The position numbers and the translations under genes were made by a program. A stretch of 64,000 nucleotides of DNA. It comes from Rhizobium sp. ACO-34A. Its GTDB lineage: Bacteria > Pseudomonadota > Alphaproteobacteria > Rhizobiales > Rhizobiaceae. Under the pieces are notes generated by a model, which saw only the letters and a list, made by a program, of their open reading frames with translations, made no database searches and was not told the DNA's origin. The stretch spans positions 4,486,001-4,550,000 of the forward strand of contig CP021371.1 in NCBI GenBank assembly GCA_002600635.1, in the 5' to 3' direction. Position 1 is the stretch's first letter. Each line of letters begins with the position of its first letter. This document shows, in pieces, positions 44,876 through 53,345 of the stretch.

Positions 44876-46126
44876 TTACTCGGCGGCGCTCTTTCTGCCA
44901 TAGCGTTTTTCGATGTAGTCGTTCACCAGTGCTTCGAAATCGGAAGCGATGTTGGGACCGCGCAGCGTCATCGCCTTCTGCCCGTCGATGAAGACGGGAG
45001 CAGCCGGGGTTTCGCCGGTACCGGGAAGCGAGATGCCGATATCGGCATGCTTGCTCTCGCCCGGTCCATTGACGATACAGCCCATGACCGCGACGTTGAG
45101 CCCCTCGACACCCGGATAGCGCTCGCGCCAGACCGGCATGTTCTTGCGGATGTCATCCTGAATGCGTTGGGCGAGTTCCTGGAACACGGTCGAGGTCGTG
45201 CGCCCGCAGCCGGGACAGGCCGCAACCACCGGAATGAACTGGCGGAAACCCATGACCTGCAGGATCTCCTGCGCCACCTGCACTTCCTTGGTGCGGTCGC
45301 CATTCGGCTCCGGTGTCAGCGACACGCGGATCGTGTCGCCGATCCCGTGCTGCAGCACGTAAGCCATGGCCGCCGAAGACGCCACGATGCCCTTGGACCC
45401 CATGCCCGCCTCGGTCAGGCCGAGATGCAGAGCATGGTTGGAGCGTTCGGCGAGCATCGAATAACAGGCAATCAGGTCCTGCACCTGGGAAACCTTGGCC
45501 GACAGGATGATGCGGTTGCGCGGCAGGCCGATTTCCTCGGCCAGCTCGGCGGAAAGAAGGGCGGACTGCACGATCGCCTCGCGCGTCACCTGCCGGGCGG
45601 AAAGCGGGAAACCTTCCTCCTGGTTCTTGTCCATCAGCCGGGTCAGCAGCTCCTGATCGAGCGAGCCCCAGTTGACGCCGATGCGGACAGGCTTGTCATA
45701 GCGGATCGCCATCTCGACGATATCGGCGAACTGCTTGTCCTTCTTGTCCTTGAAACCGACATTGCCGGGATTGATGCGATACTTCGCGAGAGCCTCGGCA
45801 CAGGCCGGATGATCGGCCAGAAGCTTGTGACCGATATAATGGAAATCCCCGACCAGCGGCACATCCATACCGAGCCGCAGCAGCCGCTCGCGGATCTTCG
45901 GCACGGCAGCCGCACTCTCGTCACGGTCGACCGTGATGCGCACGATCTCGGAACCGGCCTTGAAGAGCGCCGCCACCTGGGCGACCGTCGCATCGACATC
46001 GGCGGTATCGGTATTGGTCATCGACTGAACGACGACGGGTGCGCCACCGCCAACGATCACGCCGCCGACATCGACGGCCACGGTTGCGCGGCGTGGTTTG
46101 GGATCAAATTCGTCTGCTGAAGCCAT
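44876..46126 (-). CDS. ispG: 4-hydroxy-3-methylbut-2-enyl diphosphate synthase
   Basis: 416 residues. IspG converts MEcPP to HMBPP in the MEP isoprenoid pathway using a 4Fe-4S cluster. The N-terminal TIM barrel begins [20 protein letters not shown]; the cluster ligands are two Cys in [15 protein letters not shown] and one in [11 protein letters not shown], with the fourth ligand Glu nearby. Length is normal for alphaproteobacteria. Isolated gene, convergent with none, with 82 bp to the TetR gene upstream. Confidence 0.97.
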   Translation of the reverse strand: MASADEFDPKPRRATVAVDVGGVIVGGGAPVVVQSMTNTDTADVDATVAQVAALFKAGSEIVRITVDRDESAAAVPKIRERLLRLGMDVPLVGDFHYIGHKLLADHPACAEALAKYRINPGNVGFKDKKDKQFADIVEMAIRYDKPVRIGVNWGSLDQELLTRLMDKNQEEGFPLSARQVTREAIVQSALLSAELAEEIGLPRNRIILSAKVSQVQDLIACYSMLAERSNHALHLGLTEAGMGSKGIVASSAAMAYVLQHGIGDTIRVSLTPEPNGDRTKEVQVAQEILQVMGFRQFIPVVAACPGCGRTTSTVFQELAQRIQDDIRKNMPVWRERYPGVEGLNVAVMGCIVNGPGESKHADIGISLPGTGETPAAPVFIDGQKAMTLRGPNIASDFEALVNDYIEKRYGRKSAAE

Positions 46127-46208
46127 CGGAGTCTCTCGAACGGCAGAAAACTGCTGGACTGAGGTGGATCAAACGGGATCGCTTGTCAACCACAGGCTAA
46201 AAAACCCT

Positions 46209-46796
46209 TTACGTCTCGAGCGGCGCGATCAGCATGCGCACAAGCACCGGCAGCTTGCGGGAAAGCACATCGATACCGGGTGTCCGCATCTTCATGCCCT
46301 CCACGGCATCAAGAAGAATTGATGCGATTTCCTGCAGGGAAACATCGCCCGAAGCCGCGCCGATCCGGCCCGCTTCGGCGGCGGCCAGCAGGCCGGCGGC
46401 GATTTCCGTCTCGATTGTCGTCATCCATGCGAGGAACAGATCGCCGGAAAACTCATGATTGACGTCGAAGAGCTCGGCACCATGCGGCGTTCCCGCGATC
46501 TCCTCGTGCGGTCGCAGGATCCCCTCGATCAGCGCCGCCTCGACCTGACTACTGAGCGAACCTTGCCCGCCGAAACATCCGGCCACCTTGACCCGCATCT
46601 CTTCCATCTTCACTTCGACGCAGGCGCGAAAGACATCCGCCTTGTTGCGATAGAGAAGATAGAGCGCCGGACGGGAAAGCCCCGCAGCACGGGCGAGATC
46701 GTCCATAGTCGTGCGCTTGTAGCCATAAGTCATGAAGGTGGCGAGCGCCGCCGCCAGCACCGTCGCCCGCTTGTGATCGGTCTTCAACTCATCCAT
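46209..46796 (-). CDS. TetR-family transcriptional regulator
   Basis: 195 residues. The N-terminal helix-turn-helix reads AALATFMTYGYKRTTMDDLA and AGLSRPALYLLYRNKADVFR. The C-terminal part (80-195) is a ligand domain of unknown specificity. It is divergent from the molybdenum hydroxylase pair, with 76 bp between starts, and an inverted repeat TGACA-N13-TGTCA lies there, so it probably represses both itself and the oxidoreductase genes until an aromatic or aldehyde substrate binds. Confidence 0.9.
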   Translation of the reverse strand: MDELKTDHKRATVLAAALATFMTYGYKRTTMDDLARAAGLSRPALYLLYRNKADVFRACVEVKMEEMRVKVAGCFGGQGSLSSQVEAALIEGILRPHEEIAGTPHGAELFDVNHEFSGDLFLAWMTTIETEIAAGLLAAAEAGRIGAASGDVSLQEIASILLDAVEGMKMRTPGIDVLSRKLPVLVRMLIAPLET

Positions 46797-46807
46797 AATT
46801 GACGTTC

Positions 46808-46830
46808 TGACATATTTTGTTATTTTGTCA
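46808..46830. promoter_or_regulatory. Inverted repeat, likely TetR operator
   Basis: TGACA (46808-46812), 13 bp, TGTCA (46826-46830), between the divergent TetR and iorA-like starts. Confidence 0.5.
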
Positions 46831-46872
46831 TAGCGATAGTCTCAAGCGACCCTAAACCAGGAGGGCAACGAA

Positions 46873-47331
46873 GTGAACCTGATCGTCAATGGCGCCACCC
46901 ATGTCCTCGAGGTGGAACCCGATATGCCGCTCCTGTGGGCGCTGCGCGACACTCTCGACATCAAGGGACCGAAATTCGGCTGCGGCGCCGGGCTTTGCGG
47001 CGCCTGTACCGTCATCATCGACGGCGAGGCCGTGCGCTCCTGCCAGATTGCGGCAGCCGATGTCACCTCACCCGTCCGCACCATCGACGGACTTGCCGCG
47101 GGCGATACCTTGCACGCGGTCCAGCAGGCATGGATCGACGAACAGGTGGCGCAATGCGGCTATTGCCAGGCCGGCCAGATCATGAACGCCGTGGCCCTGC
47201 TGGAGACCAACTCCTCCCCGACGGACGAGGACATCGACACCGCCATGGCCGGCAATCTCTGTCGCTGCGGCACCTATCCGCGCATTCGTGCCGCCATCCA
47301 CAAAGCGGTCAGCCAGATGGCGGGGGCATGA
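46873..47331 (+). CDS. 2Fe-2S subunit of a molybdenum hydroxylase (IorA-like)
   Basis: 152 residues starting with GTG, with AGGAGG 8 bp upstream. The plant-type 2Fe-2S ligands are Cys37, Cys42, Cys45 and Cys57, and the second cluster is bound by Cys95, Cys98 (CGYCQAG) and Cys130, Cys132 (CRCGTYPR). This is the small subunit of xanthine-oxidase-type enzymes; together with the next gene it resembles isoquinoline 1-oxidoreductase (IorAB). No FAD subunit gene is present, which also fits the IorAB type that passes electrons to an outside acceptor. Its stop overlaps the large-subunit start (ATGA). Confidence 0.93.
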   Translation: MNLIVNGATHVLEVEPDMPLLWALRDTLDIKGPKFGCGAGLCGACTVIIDGEAVRSCQIAAADVTSPVRTIDGLAAGDTLHAVQQAWIDEQVAQCGYCQAGQIMNAVALLETNSSPTDEDIDTAMAGNLCRCGTYPRIRAAIHKAVSQMAGA

Positions 47332-49610
47332 CCATGGCCAGCATCGGCAAGATCGCGCGGCGCACCTTTCTCCTCGGCACCGCCGCCGTCGCGGGCGGCG
47401 TCGCCTTCGGCTACTACAGCTACCGGAAACCCTTCGCCAACCCACTGAAGGACGACCTCGCCGAGGGCGAGGCGACCTTCAATCCCTACGTCAAGATCGG
47501 CTCCGACAACCGCATCACCATCGTTGCCCCGCGCGCCGAGATGGGACAGGGCAGCTACACCACCCTTGCTGCCCTCGTCTGCGAGGAACTCGACGTCCTG
47601 CTGGATCAGGTGGTCATCGAGCATGGCCCCTCCGCGCCCGCTTATTACAATGCGGCGGCCATGCGAGAAGGCGCACCGTTTCCGCGCTTCGACGAAAGCT
47701 TCCTAGCCGAAAGCCTGCGCGGCACCATGGGAGTGGTCGCCAAGTTCGTCGCCTTGCAGTTCACCGGCGGCTCGACCTCGATGATCGATGGCTTCGACAG
47801 GATGCGCCACGCAGGCGCCGCCGCACGCGAAACCCTGAAGCAGGCCGCCGCCCGCCGGCTCGGAGCACAGGCCGCGTCGCTCACGACGAAGGACGGCATA
47901 ATCATCGATCCCGCCTCCGGCAGGACGCTCTCCTATGGAGACGTCGCGCTGGAAGCCGCGGACCTTGCGCCGCCGTCCGATATCGTCCTGCGCGAACGGA
48001 AAGACTGGAAGATCCTCGGCAAGCCGCAACCGCGCAAGGACATGCTGGCCAAGGTTACCGGCGCGCCGATCTATGGCGTCGATGTCGACCTACCCGACAT
48101 GCTCTACGGCACGGTCAGGATGAACCCCAGCCCCGGCGGCCGGATGAAGGGCTTCGATGCCACCGCAGCACTCGCCATGCCGGGCGTGAAGAAGATCGTC
48201 GCGATCGATAGCCCTTACGGCCATGGCATCGGCGTCATTGCCGACAACACCTGGCGTGCCTTCAAGGCGGCGGAAGCCGTCAACATAGAATGGGAAAAGG
48301 GACCTATCCCGCCTTCCTCCGCCGATATGGAGGCCTTGCTTACAGAAGCCCTCAAGGGAACGGATTCCTTCAGCCTGCGCACGCTCGGCGATCCCGACCT
48401 CGTCTTCGCCGACGCCCCGCATGACAGCATTGTCGAAGCGGAATACGACGCCCCTTTCCTCTCCCATGCCGCCATGGAGCCGATGAACGCCACCGCACGG
48501 CTGAAGGACGGCCTTCTCGAAGTCTGGGCGCCGAACCAGGGACCGACGCTGATCGACGCGGTGGGTTCGCGCATCACCGGCCTGCGGAAGGAGAAGATCA
48601 GGGTCCATACCACCTTCCTTGGCGGCGGCTTCGGACGCCGCATCGAGCCGGATTTCTCCGACTATGCCATTCGTCTGGCGCTCGAAGCCGAAGGCCGCCC
48701 GGTCAAGGTGACCTGGACCCGCGAGGAGGACATGACCCACGGTCCTTATCGCCCGGTGGCAAAGGCGCGCTACAAGGCATCCCTTAGCGAAAAAGGCATT
48801 CCCCGGGCGCTTGTGGGATCCGTCGCCGCGCCTTCCGTCACGACAAGCGCCATCGGCCGCTATTATCCCGACATACCCATGGGCGGCCCGGACAATGCGC
48901 TGATCGACGGCGCCTTCAACCAGCCCTATGGCATCGAGAACTACCGGATCGACGGCCGCAAGGTGCCGCTGGCGGTTCCGGTCGGCTTCTGGCGCTCGGT
49001 GGGAAATTCCTACAACGTCTTCATGCATGAAAGCTTCATCGACGAAATCGCCCACGCAGGAGGCCGCGATCCCCTCGATCTGCGTCGAGAGATGATGGCG
49101 GATTTTCCCGTTGCCCGCGCCGTGGTCGAAAAGGCAGCCGACATGGCCGGCTGGGGAACGCCCGCGCAGCCGGGCCACGCCCGGGGCCTGGCCTTTTCGC
49201 TCTCCTTCGGCACCTGGGTCGCGGAAGTGGTGGAGATCTCCGAGCGGGACGGCGCGATCCGCATCGAAACCGTCTGGTGCGCCGCCGATCCCGGCCTCGT
49301 GCTCGATCCGCTCAACTTCAAGGCCCAGATGATGTCCGGCATCGTCTTCGGCCTGTCGGCCGCCATCGGCCAGCAGATCACCTTTGCCGATGGCGCGGTC
49401 GAGCAATCCAATTTCCACGACCACGATGCGTTGCGCATCGATAAGTGTCCGAGGATCGAAGTCGAGCTTCTGGAAAACGCCCCCCACATGGGCGGCGCGG
49501 GCGAACCCGGCACGCCGCCGTCGATGCCGGCTCTCGGCAATGCCATCTTCGCGCTCACCGGCAAGCGGCTGCGTCGCCTGCCTTTCGCAAACGAGATCGA
49601 ATTCGCCTGA
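47328..49610 (+). CDS. Molybdopterin large subunit, Tat-exported (IorB-like)
   Basis: 760 residues. The twin-arginine signal [20 protein letters not shown] (Arg11-Arg12) shows that the folded enzyme, together with the signal-less small subunit, is exported to the periplasm. Molybdopterin-binding blocks include [12 protein letters not shown] and the Mo-site Glu in [20 protein letters not shown] near the C terminus. Such enzymes hydroxylate N-heterocycles or oxidise aldehydes with electrons going to cytochromes. The substrate is unknown. ATG 47328 overlaps the small-subunit stop. No XdhC-type maturation gene is next to it. Confidence 0.93.
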   Translation: MTMASIGKIARRTFLLGTAAVAGGVAFGYYSYRKPFANPLKDDLAEGEATFNPYVKIGSDNRITIVAPRAEMGQGSYTTLAALVCEELDVLLDQVVIEHGPSAPAYYNAAAMREGAPFPRFDESFLAESLRGTMGVVAKFVALQFTGGSTSMIDGFDRMRHAGAAARETLKQAAARRLGAQAASLTTKDGIIIDPASGRTLSYGDVALEAADLAPPSDIVLRERKDWKILGKPQPRKDMLAKVTGAPIYGVDVDLPDMLYGTVRMNPSPGGRMKGFDATAALAMPGVKKIVAIDSPYGHGIGVIADNTWRAFKAAEAVNIEWEKGPIPPSSADMEALLTEALKGTDSFSLRTLGDPDLVFADAPHDSIVEAEYDAPFLSHAAMEPMNATARLKDGLLEVWAPNQGPTLIDAVGSRITGLRKEKIRVHTTFLGGGFGRRIEPDFSDYAIRLALEAEGRPVKVTWTREEDMTHGPYRPVAKARYKASLSEKGIPRALVGSVAAPSVTTSAIGRYYPDIPMGGPDNALIDGAFNQPYGIENYRIDGRKVPLAVPVGFWRSVGNSYNVFMHESFIDEIAHAGGRDPLDLRREMMADFPVARAVVEKAADMAGWGTPAQPGHARGLAFSLSFGTWVAEVVEISERDGAIRIETVWCAADPGLVLDPLNFKAQMMSGIVFGLSAAIGQQITFADGAVEQSNFHDHDALRIDKCPRIEVELLENAPHMGGAGEPGTPPSMPALGNAIFALTGKRLRRLPFANEIEFA

Positions 49611-49629
49611 CCGATCCGGGATCGGTCAG
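49607..49629. repeat. Palindrome spanning two convergent stop codons
   Basis: CTGACCGATCC (49607-49617) / GGATCGGTCAG (49619-49629), 11 perfect pairs around one base. It contains the stop codons of the large-subunit gene and of the MFS gene on the other strand. There is no U run, so it is terminator-like at best. Confidence 0.6.
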
Positions 49630-50819
49630 TGCCCTCCAACCCGGTCCGCATGCCGGGCGAGGCCCGACAGCGCGAGCACCACGAGGCTGAGCAGCGACGC
49701 GCCGGTATAGACCGTGGCGAGCGAGGTGTATTCGGCGATGAAGCCGATCACCGACGGCGCAAACAGGATACCGGAATATCCAAGCGAAGTGACGATCGAA
49801 AGCCCGATCCCCGGTGCGAGGCCGGGAATGTTGCCGCCCGCGGAAAATGCGATCGGCACCAGGTTGGAAATACCGATGCCGGCGATGCCGAAACCGATCA
49901 GCGCCACCGTCACATTCGGCGCCTGGCCCGCGACGATGAGGCCGACGAAGGAAATGACCGCGCAGATCCGCAATGTCATGACAGCGCCCAGCCGGTCGCG
50001 CACCAGATCGCCGGCGAAACGCATGGCGGCCATGGCAAGCGAAAAGGCGGCAAACGCAAAGCCTGAAAAGGCGGTCGGCGCATTGAGTTCGTCACGCAGA
50101 TAAAGAGCGCCCCAGTCCAGAATGGCGCCTTCGGGTATCATCGAGAACAGCGCGATGATGCCGATCAGCCAGGGCAGCGGTGACAGGGGGAACCTGGCAC
50201 GCTCCCGACGTTCCGAGGGATGCGGCGTGTCCGCGAAGATCATCGGCCTGATAATGAAGTAGAGCACCCATCCCGCACCGGCGACGATGAGGGCGTGACC
50301 GAGCGGCCCCAGCAAGGCGATGAGAACCCCGCCGCAACCCGAACCGACAAGACAGCCGAAGCTCCAGAACGCGTGGCAGGACGACATGATCGAGCGGCGC
50401 ATCGAGCGTTCCACCTCGACCGCATTGGCATTCATCGCCACGTCCATCGCGCCACCGATGCCGCCGAACAGAAAAATGGCGACGGCCCCCGCCCAGACGG
50501 AATGAACAAGCGTCAGGCCGACGATGGTCGGCAGATAGAAGAACGCGGCCACCTGAACGACACGGCTCGATCCGAAGCGGGCGATCTGCATGCCAGCCAC
50601 CGGCATGCAGATGAGCGAGCCGATACCGAAAACAAACAGCATGATGCCGAGATCGGCCGAACTGAGATGCAGCGCCTCCGCGAAAAGAGGGATCTTCGGC
50701 GCCCAGGAGCCCATTATCAGCCCGTTGAGAAAGAAGAGCGCCGAAACCGCGGCCCGCGGCCGGGTAATCAGGCGGCCAGCGACGCCCGTTGCCGGTGCGT
50801 CCTTCACGATCTCAAGCAT
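49626..50819 (-). CDS. MFS transporter
   Basis: 397 residues with about 12 hydrophobic segments. It has features of the sugar-like MFS group YbjJ/FucP relatives (PLFAEALHLSSADLGIMLFV, VFGIGSLICMPVAGMQIARF). The substrate is unknown. GGGAGG lies before the ATG. It is divergent from the EamA-type gene, which suggests but does not prove a link between the two exporters. Its end converges with the molybdenum hydroxylase gene. Confidence 0.88.
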   Translation of the reverse strand: MLEIVKDAPATGVAGRLITRPRAAVSALFFLNGLIMGSWAPKIPLFAEALHLSSADLGIMLFVFGIGSLICMPVAGMQIARFGSSRVVQVAAFFYLPTIVGLTLVHSVWAGAVAIFLFGGIGGAMDVAMNANAVEVERSMRRSIMSSCHAFWSFGCLVGSGCGGVLIALLGPLGHALIVAGAGWVLYFIIRPMIFADTPHPSERRERARFPLSPLPWLIGIIALFSMIPEGAILDWGALYLRDELNAPTAFSGFAFAAFSLAMAAMRFAGDLVRDRLGAVMTLRICAVISFVGLIVAGQAPNVTVALIGFGIAGIGISNLVPIAFSAGGNIPGLAPGIGLSIVTSLGYSGILFAPSVIGFIAEYTSLATVYTGASLLSLVVLALSGLARHADRVGGH

Positions 50820-51029
50820 ATACGGCCTCCCTTTATCGCGACGACTCTATTTAAATCGATTGAATTCTCAATGGCCGAATCGACGCCTTCTTTTCACGAT
50901 TTGTGTCTTTGCGACATCGGAGATTTCAAGTCGATTGACAGAAAATGCGGAACAGGAAAGATGCGCATCCATTCCCCGGGTCGACGCGCCTGCGCCGCCA
51001 CCCCTTCAAGATCCGCCACAGGTGCAAGA

Positions 51030-51893
51030 GTGAAAACCTCCGTCGGCATCGGCATTCTGCTGACCAGCCTCTCCTATTTCCTGTTCACCCTGCACGACGG
51101 CACCATCAAGATCCTCGTCGAAACCACGGCGGTCTGGCAGATCCTGTTCTTCCGCAGCGCCACGATCCTTGTCGGTTGTCTGATTTTCGGTGGACCTTCC
51201 CTCGTTCGCGAGACGGCATCCTCCCCGGTCGTGAAGCCGATGATGATCCGCAGCGTGCTGCTGCTCGCTGCCTGGCTTTCCTACTACAACGCCGCGAAAT
51301 CGATGCAGCTCGCCTCCCTGCAGACGCTCTATTACGCCGCACCGGTGGTGGCGACCCTGCTCGCAGTGCCGCTCCTCAAGGAGCGGGTGACCCCGCCGCG
51401 CTGGCTTGCCGTCATCGTCGGCTTCCTCGGCGTGCTGATCGCCAGCAACCCCATGGGCATGCAGATCACGCTTCCGGTCTATCTCGCCCTGCAGGCGGCC
51501 TGCCTCTGGGCCTTCTCGACCGTCCTCCTGCGCCGCACCGCCATGGGCGCGCGCTCGCTGGTGCAGATGACGGTGACGAACAGCTTCTTCCTGTTTCTGA
51601 CCGGGGCGGTGCTGGTGACCGTCTGGCACACGCCGACACCCGTCGAGCTTGCGCTTTCGCTGGCGACCGGCGTCATCGGGGGAGGCGCCCAGTTCGCCTT
51701 CTTCGAGGGCATGCGTCGCGCGCCGATTTCCGTTCTCGCTCCCTTCGAATACACCTCGCTCGTCTGGGCCTTCGTGCTCGGCTATGCGATCTGGGGCGAT
51801 ATTCCCGCCGCCAATGTCTTCATCGGAGCCGCACTCATCTGCAGCGCCGGCCTGATCATCGTCTTCAGCGAACGGCTGACCGCGAGAAGCTAA
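51030..51893 (+). CDS. EamA/DMT-superfamily transporter
   Basis: About 287 residues from GTG 51030 with AGGTG upstream; ATG 50961 (MRIHSPGRRACAATPS) is a possible longer start. Ten hydrophobic segments in two EamA repeats, with SYYNAAKSMQLASLQTLYYA and PLLKERVTPPRWLAVIVGFL in repeat 1 and GGGAQFAFFEGMRRAPISVL in repeat 2. This is a drug/metabolite exporter of unknown substrate. Its TAA stop is the first part of a RIME-like repeat (copy 5), so the repeat provides the 3' end of the gene. Confidence 0.88.
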   Translation: MKTSVGIGILLTSLSYFLFTLHDGTIKILVETTAVWQILFFRSATILVGCLIFGGPSLVRETASSPVVKPMMIRSVLLLAAWLSYYNAAKSMQLASLQTLYYAAPVVATLLAVPLLKERVTPPRWLAVIVGFLGVLIASNPMGMQITLPVYLALQAACLWAFSTVLLRRTAMGARSLVQMTVTNSFFLFLTGAVLVTVWHTPTPVELALSLATGVIGGGAQFAFFEGMRRAPISVLAPFEYTSLVWAFVLGYAIWGDIPAANVFIGAALICSAGLIIVFSERLTARS

Positions 51894-51994
51894 AGCATGT
51901 CGCGCAAAGTGTGCGGCAGTTTAGCGGCAACGACATGTGACAACACAAAGGCTTAGGGTCAAAGCGTATCTGAAAGATCGCGACACGCTCTAGG
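51892..51994 (+). repeat. RIME-like intergenic repeat, copy 5
   Basis: AAAGCATGTCGCGCAAAGTG, then CGACATGTGA, ACACAAAGGCTTAGGGT, and TCTGAAAGATCGCGACACGC ending CTCTAGG. Its first bases form the stop codon of the EamA gene. Confidence 0.92.
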
Positions 51995-52080
51995 CAGGCC
52001 GGACAATCCCGCTTTCACCTGACTTGTTACCGGGACCTTCCTTCCGACCGTCCGCCTCCTCGTGGCAAATAGCGCTTGTA

Positions 52081-52102
52081 AATATATAAATAATTATATA
52101 TT
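52081..52102. promoter_or_regulatory. AT-rich palindrome upstream of the DUF2892-like gene
   Basis: AATATATAA-ATAA-TTATATATT, perfect 9-bp arms, 34 bp before the start codon, in otherwise GC-rich DNA. It resembles AT-rich operators of ArsR-type repressors such as BigR, but no such gene is nearby. Confidence 0.5.
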
Positions 52103-52135
52103 CGCATGTATGTATCTATATTCACGGAGGTTCTC

Positions 52136-52336
52136 ATGTCTCTCGATCGCATGGTTCTGGCATTCGCCGGCGCGATGGTTCTGCTGTCCGTAGTCCTGAC
52201 GGTTTTCGTACACCCCCTGTTCGTCTGGCTCACGGTCTTCGTCGGCGCAAACCTGTTGCAATCCGCCTTCACCGGCTTCTGCCCGGCGGCAATCATCTTT
52301 CGAAAGCTCGGCATCCGCTCCGGAGCCGCATTCTGA
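52136..52336 (+). CDS. Small membrane protein, DUF2892/YgaP-TM type
   Basis: 66 residues, two hydrophobic segments, with FTGFCPAAIIFRKLGI near the C terminus, the DUF2892 signature also seen in the membrane part of the rhodanese YgaP. The Cys in the second segment end may matter for sulfur chemistry. GGAGG lies 5 bp before the ATG. It lies 25 bp upstream of the RND adaptor gene, so all three genes may form one operon behind the AT-rich palindrome. The link of a sulfur-related small protein with an RND pump is notable. Confidence 0.82.
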   Translation: MSLDRMVLAFAGAMVLLSVVLTVFVHPLFVWLTVFVGANLLQSAFTGFCPAAIIFRKLGIRSGAAF

Positions 52337-52361
52337 CCTGCCCGCGAAAAAGAATTCGACC

Positions 52362-53345
52362 ATGACCATTCGACCGTTCGCCCGGATCGCGGCGCTCAGC
52401 CTGTCCTTCATCGCAACCGGTGCACTGCACGCCGAGACCCTCCGTCTTGAACCGGTCAGGATCCCGGAATGGAAGGCGGTTTATGGCCGCGTGGAAGCGC
52501 GCGATAGCGTGCCTGCACGCGCGCGCATCGGCGGAACAGTCGTGGAACTCAAGGTGAGCGAAGGCGACGACGTCGGCGCCGGTGACGTGGTCGCCATGGT
52601 CAGGGATGACAAGATCGAATTCCAGATCGCCGCCATCGATGCCCAGCTTCTGGGACTGAGAGCCTCGCTCGAAAACGCCCAATCGGAACTGAACCGTGGT
52701 GAAGAGCTGATCCGGCGCGGCGTGACCACTGCCCAGCGGCTCGACGCGTTGCGCACGCAGGTCGATGTCGTGCGCAACCAGATCGCAGCGGCGGAAGCGC
52801 AGCGCTCGGTCGTGGTGGAACAGGGCAAGGAAGGCGCCGTGCTCGCACCCGCGACCGGCAAGCTCCTCACCGTCCCCGTCACCCGGAATGCCGTCATCAT
52901 GGCCGGGGAGACCGTCGCCACGATCGGCGGTGGCGGCTTCTACCTGCGCCTCGCAATCCCCGAGCGCCATGCCGACCTCCTGCAGGAAGGCGCCTCCATC
53001 GAAATCGACAGCGGCAATGGTCCGGAAGGCAAGGGCCGTCTCGCCAGGATCTACCCCGAGATCGACAACGGCCGTGTCATTGCCGATGTCGAAGTCGGTT
53101 CCCTGCCGACCGCCTTCGTCAACAAACGGCTGCTCGTACGGGTGCCGGTCGGCGAGCGCGATGCGCTCCTGCTGCCGCAAGCCGCGTTGAAGAACCGCTA
53201 CGGCGTCGATTACGTGACCATAAAGGCCGGCGACAGCACATCCGAACGTGCCGTCGTGACCGCGAAACCCGTCGAGCTCGACGGCAAGCCGATGACCGAG
53301 ATCCTGACCGGATTGTCCGCGGGCGACGAGGTGGTTCTGCCATGA
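52362..53345 (+). CDS. RND efflux periplasmic adaptor (membrane fusion protein)
   Basis: 327 residues with a signal peptide (about residues 1-26, ending TGALHA). The lipoyl/barrel-sandwich halves are seen in ARIGGTVVELKVSEGDDVGA and GAVLAPATGKLLTVPVTRNA, around an alpha-hairpin (about 80-140). It bridges the RND pump in the inner membrane to an outer-membrane channel, which is not encoded here. The stop overlaps the permease start by 4 bp (ATGA). The substrate is unknown. Confidence 0.93.
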   Translation: MTIRPFARIAALSLSFIATGALHAETLRLEPVRIPEWKAVYGRVEARDSVPARARIGGTVVELKVSEGDDVGAGDVVAMVRDDKIEFQIAAIDAQLLGLRASLENAQSELNRGEELIRRGVTTAQRLDALRTQVDVVRNQIAAAEAQRSVVVEQGKEGAVLAPATGKLLTVPVTRNAVIMAGETVATIGGGGFYLRLAIPERHADLLQEGASIEIDSGNGPEGKGRLARIYPEIDNGRVIADVEVGSLPTAFVNKRLLVRVPVGERDALLLPQAALKNRYGVDYVTIKAGDSTSERAVVTAKPVELDGKPMTEILTGLSAGDEVVLP

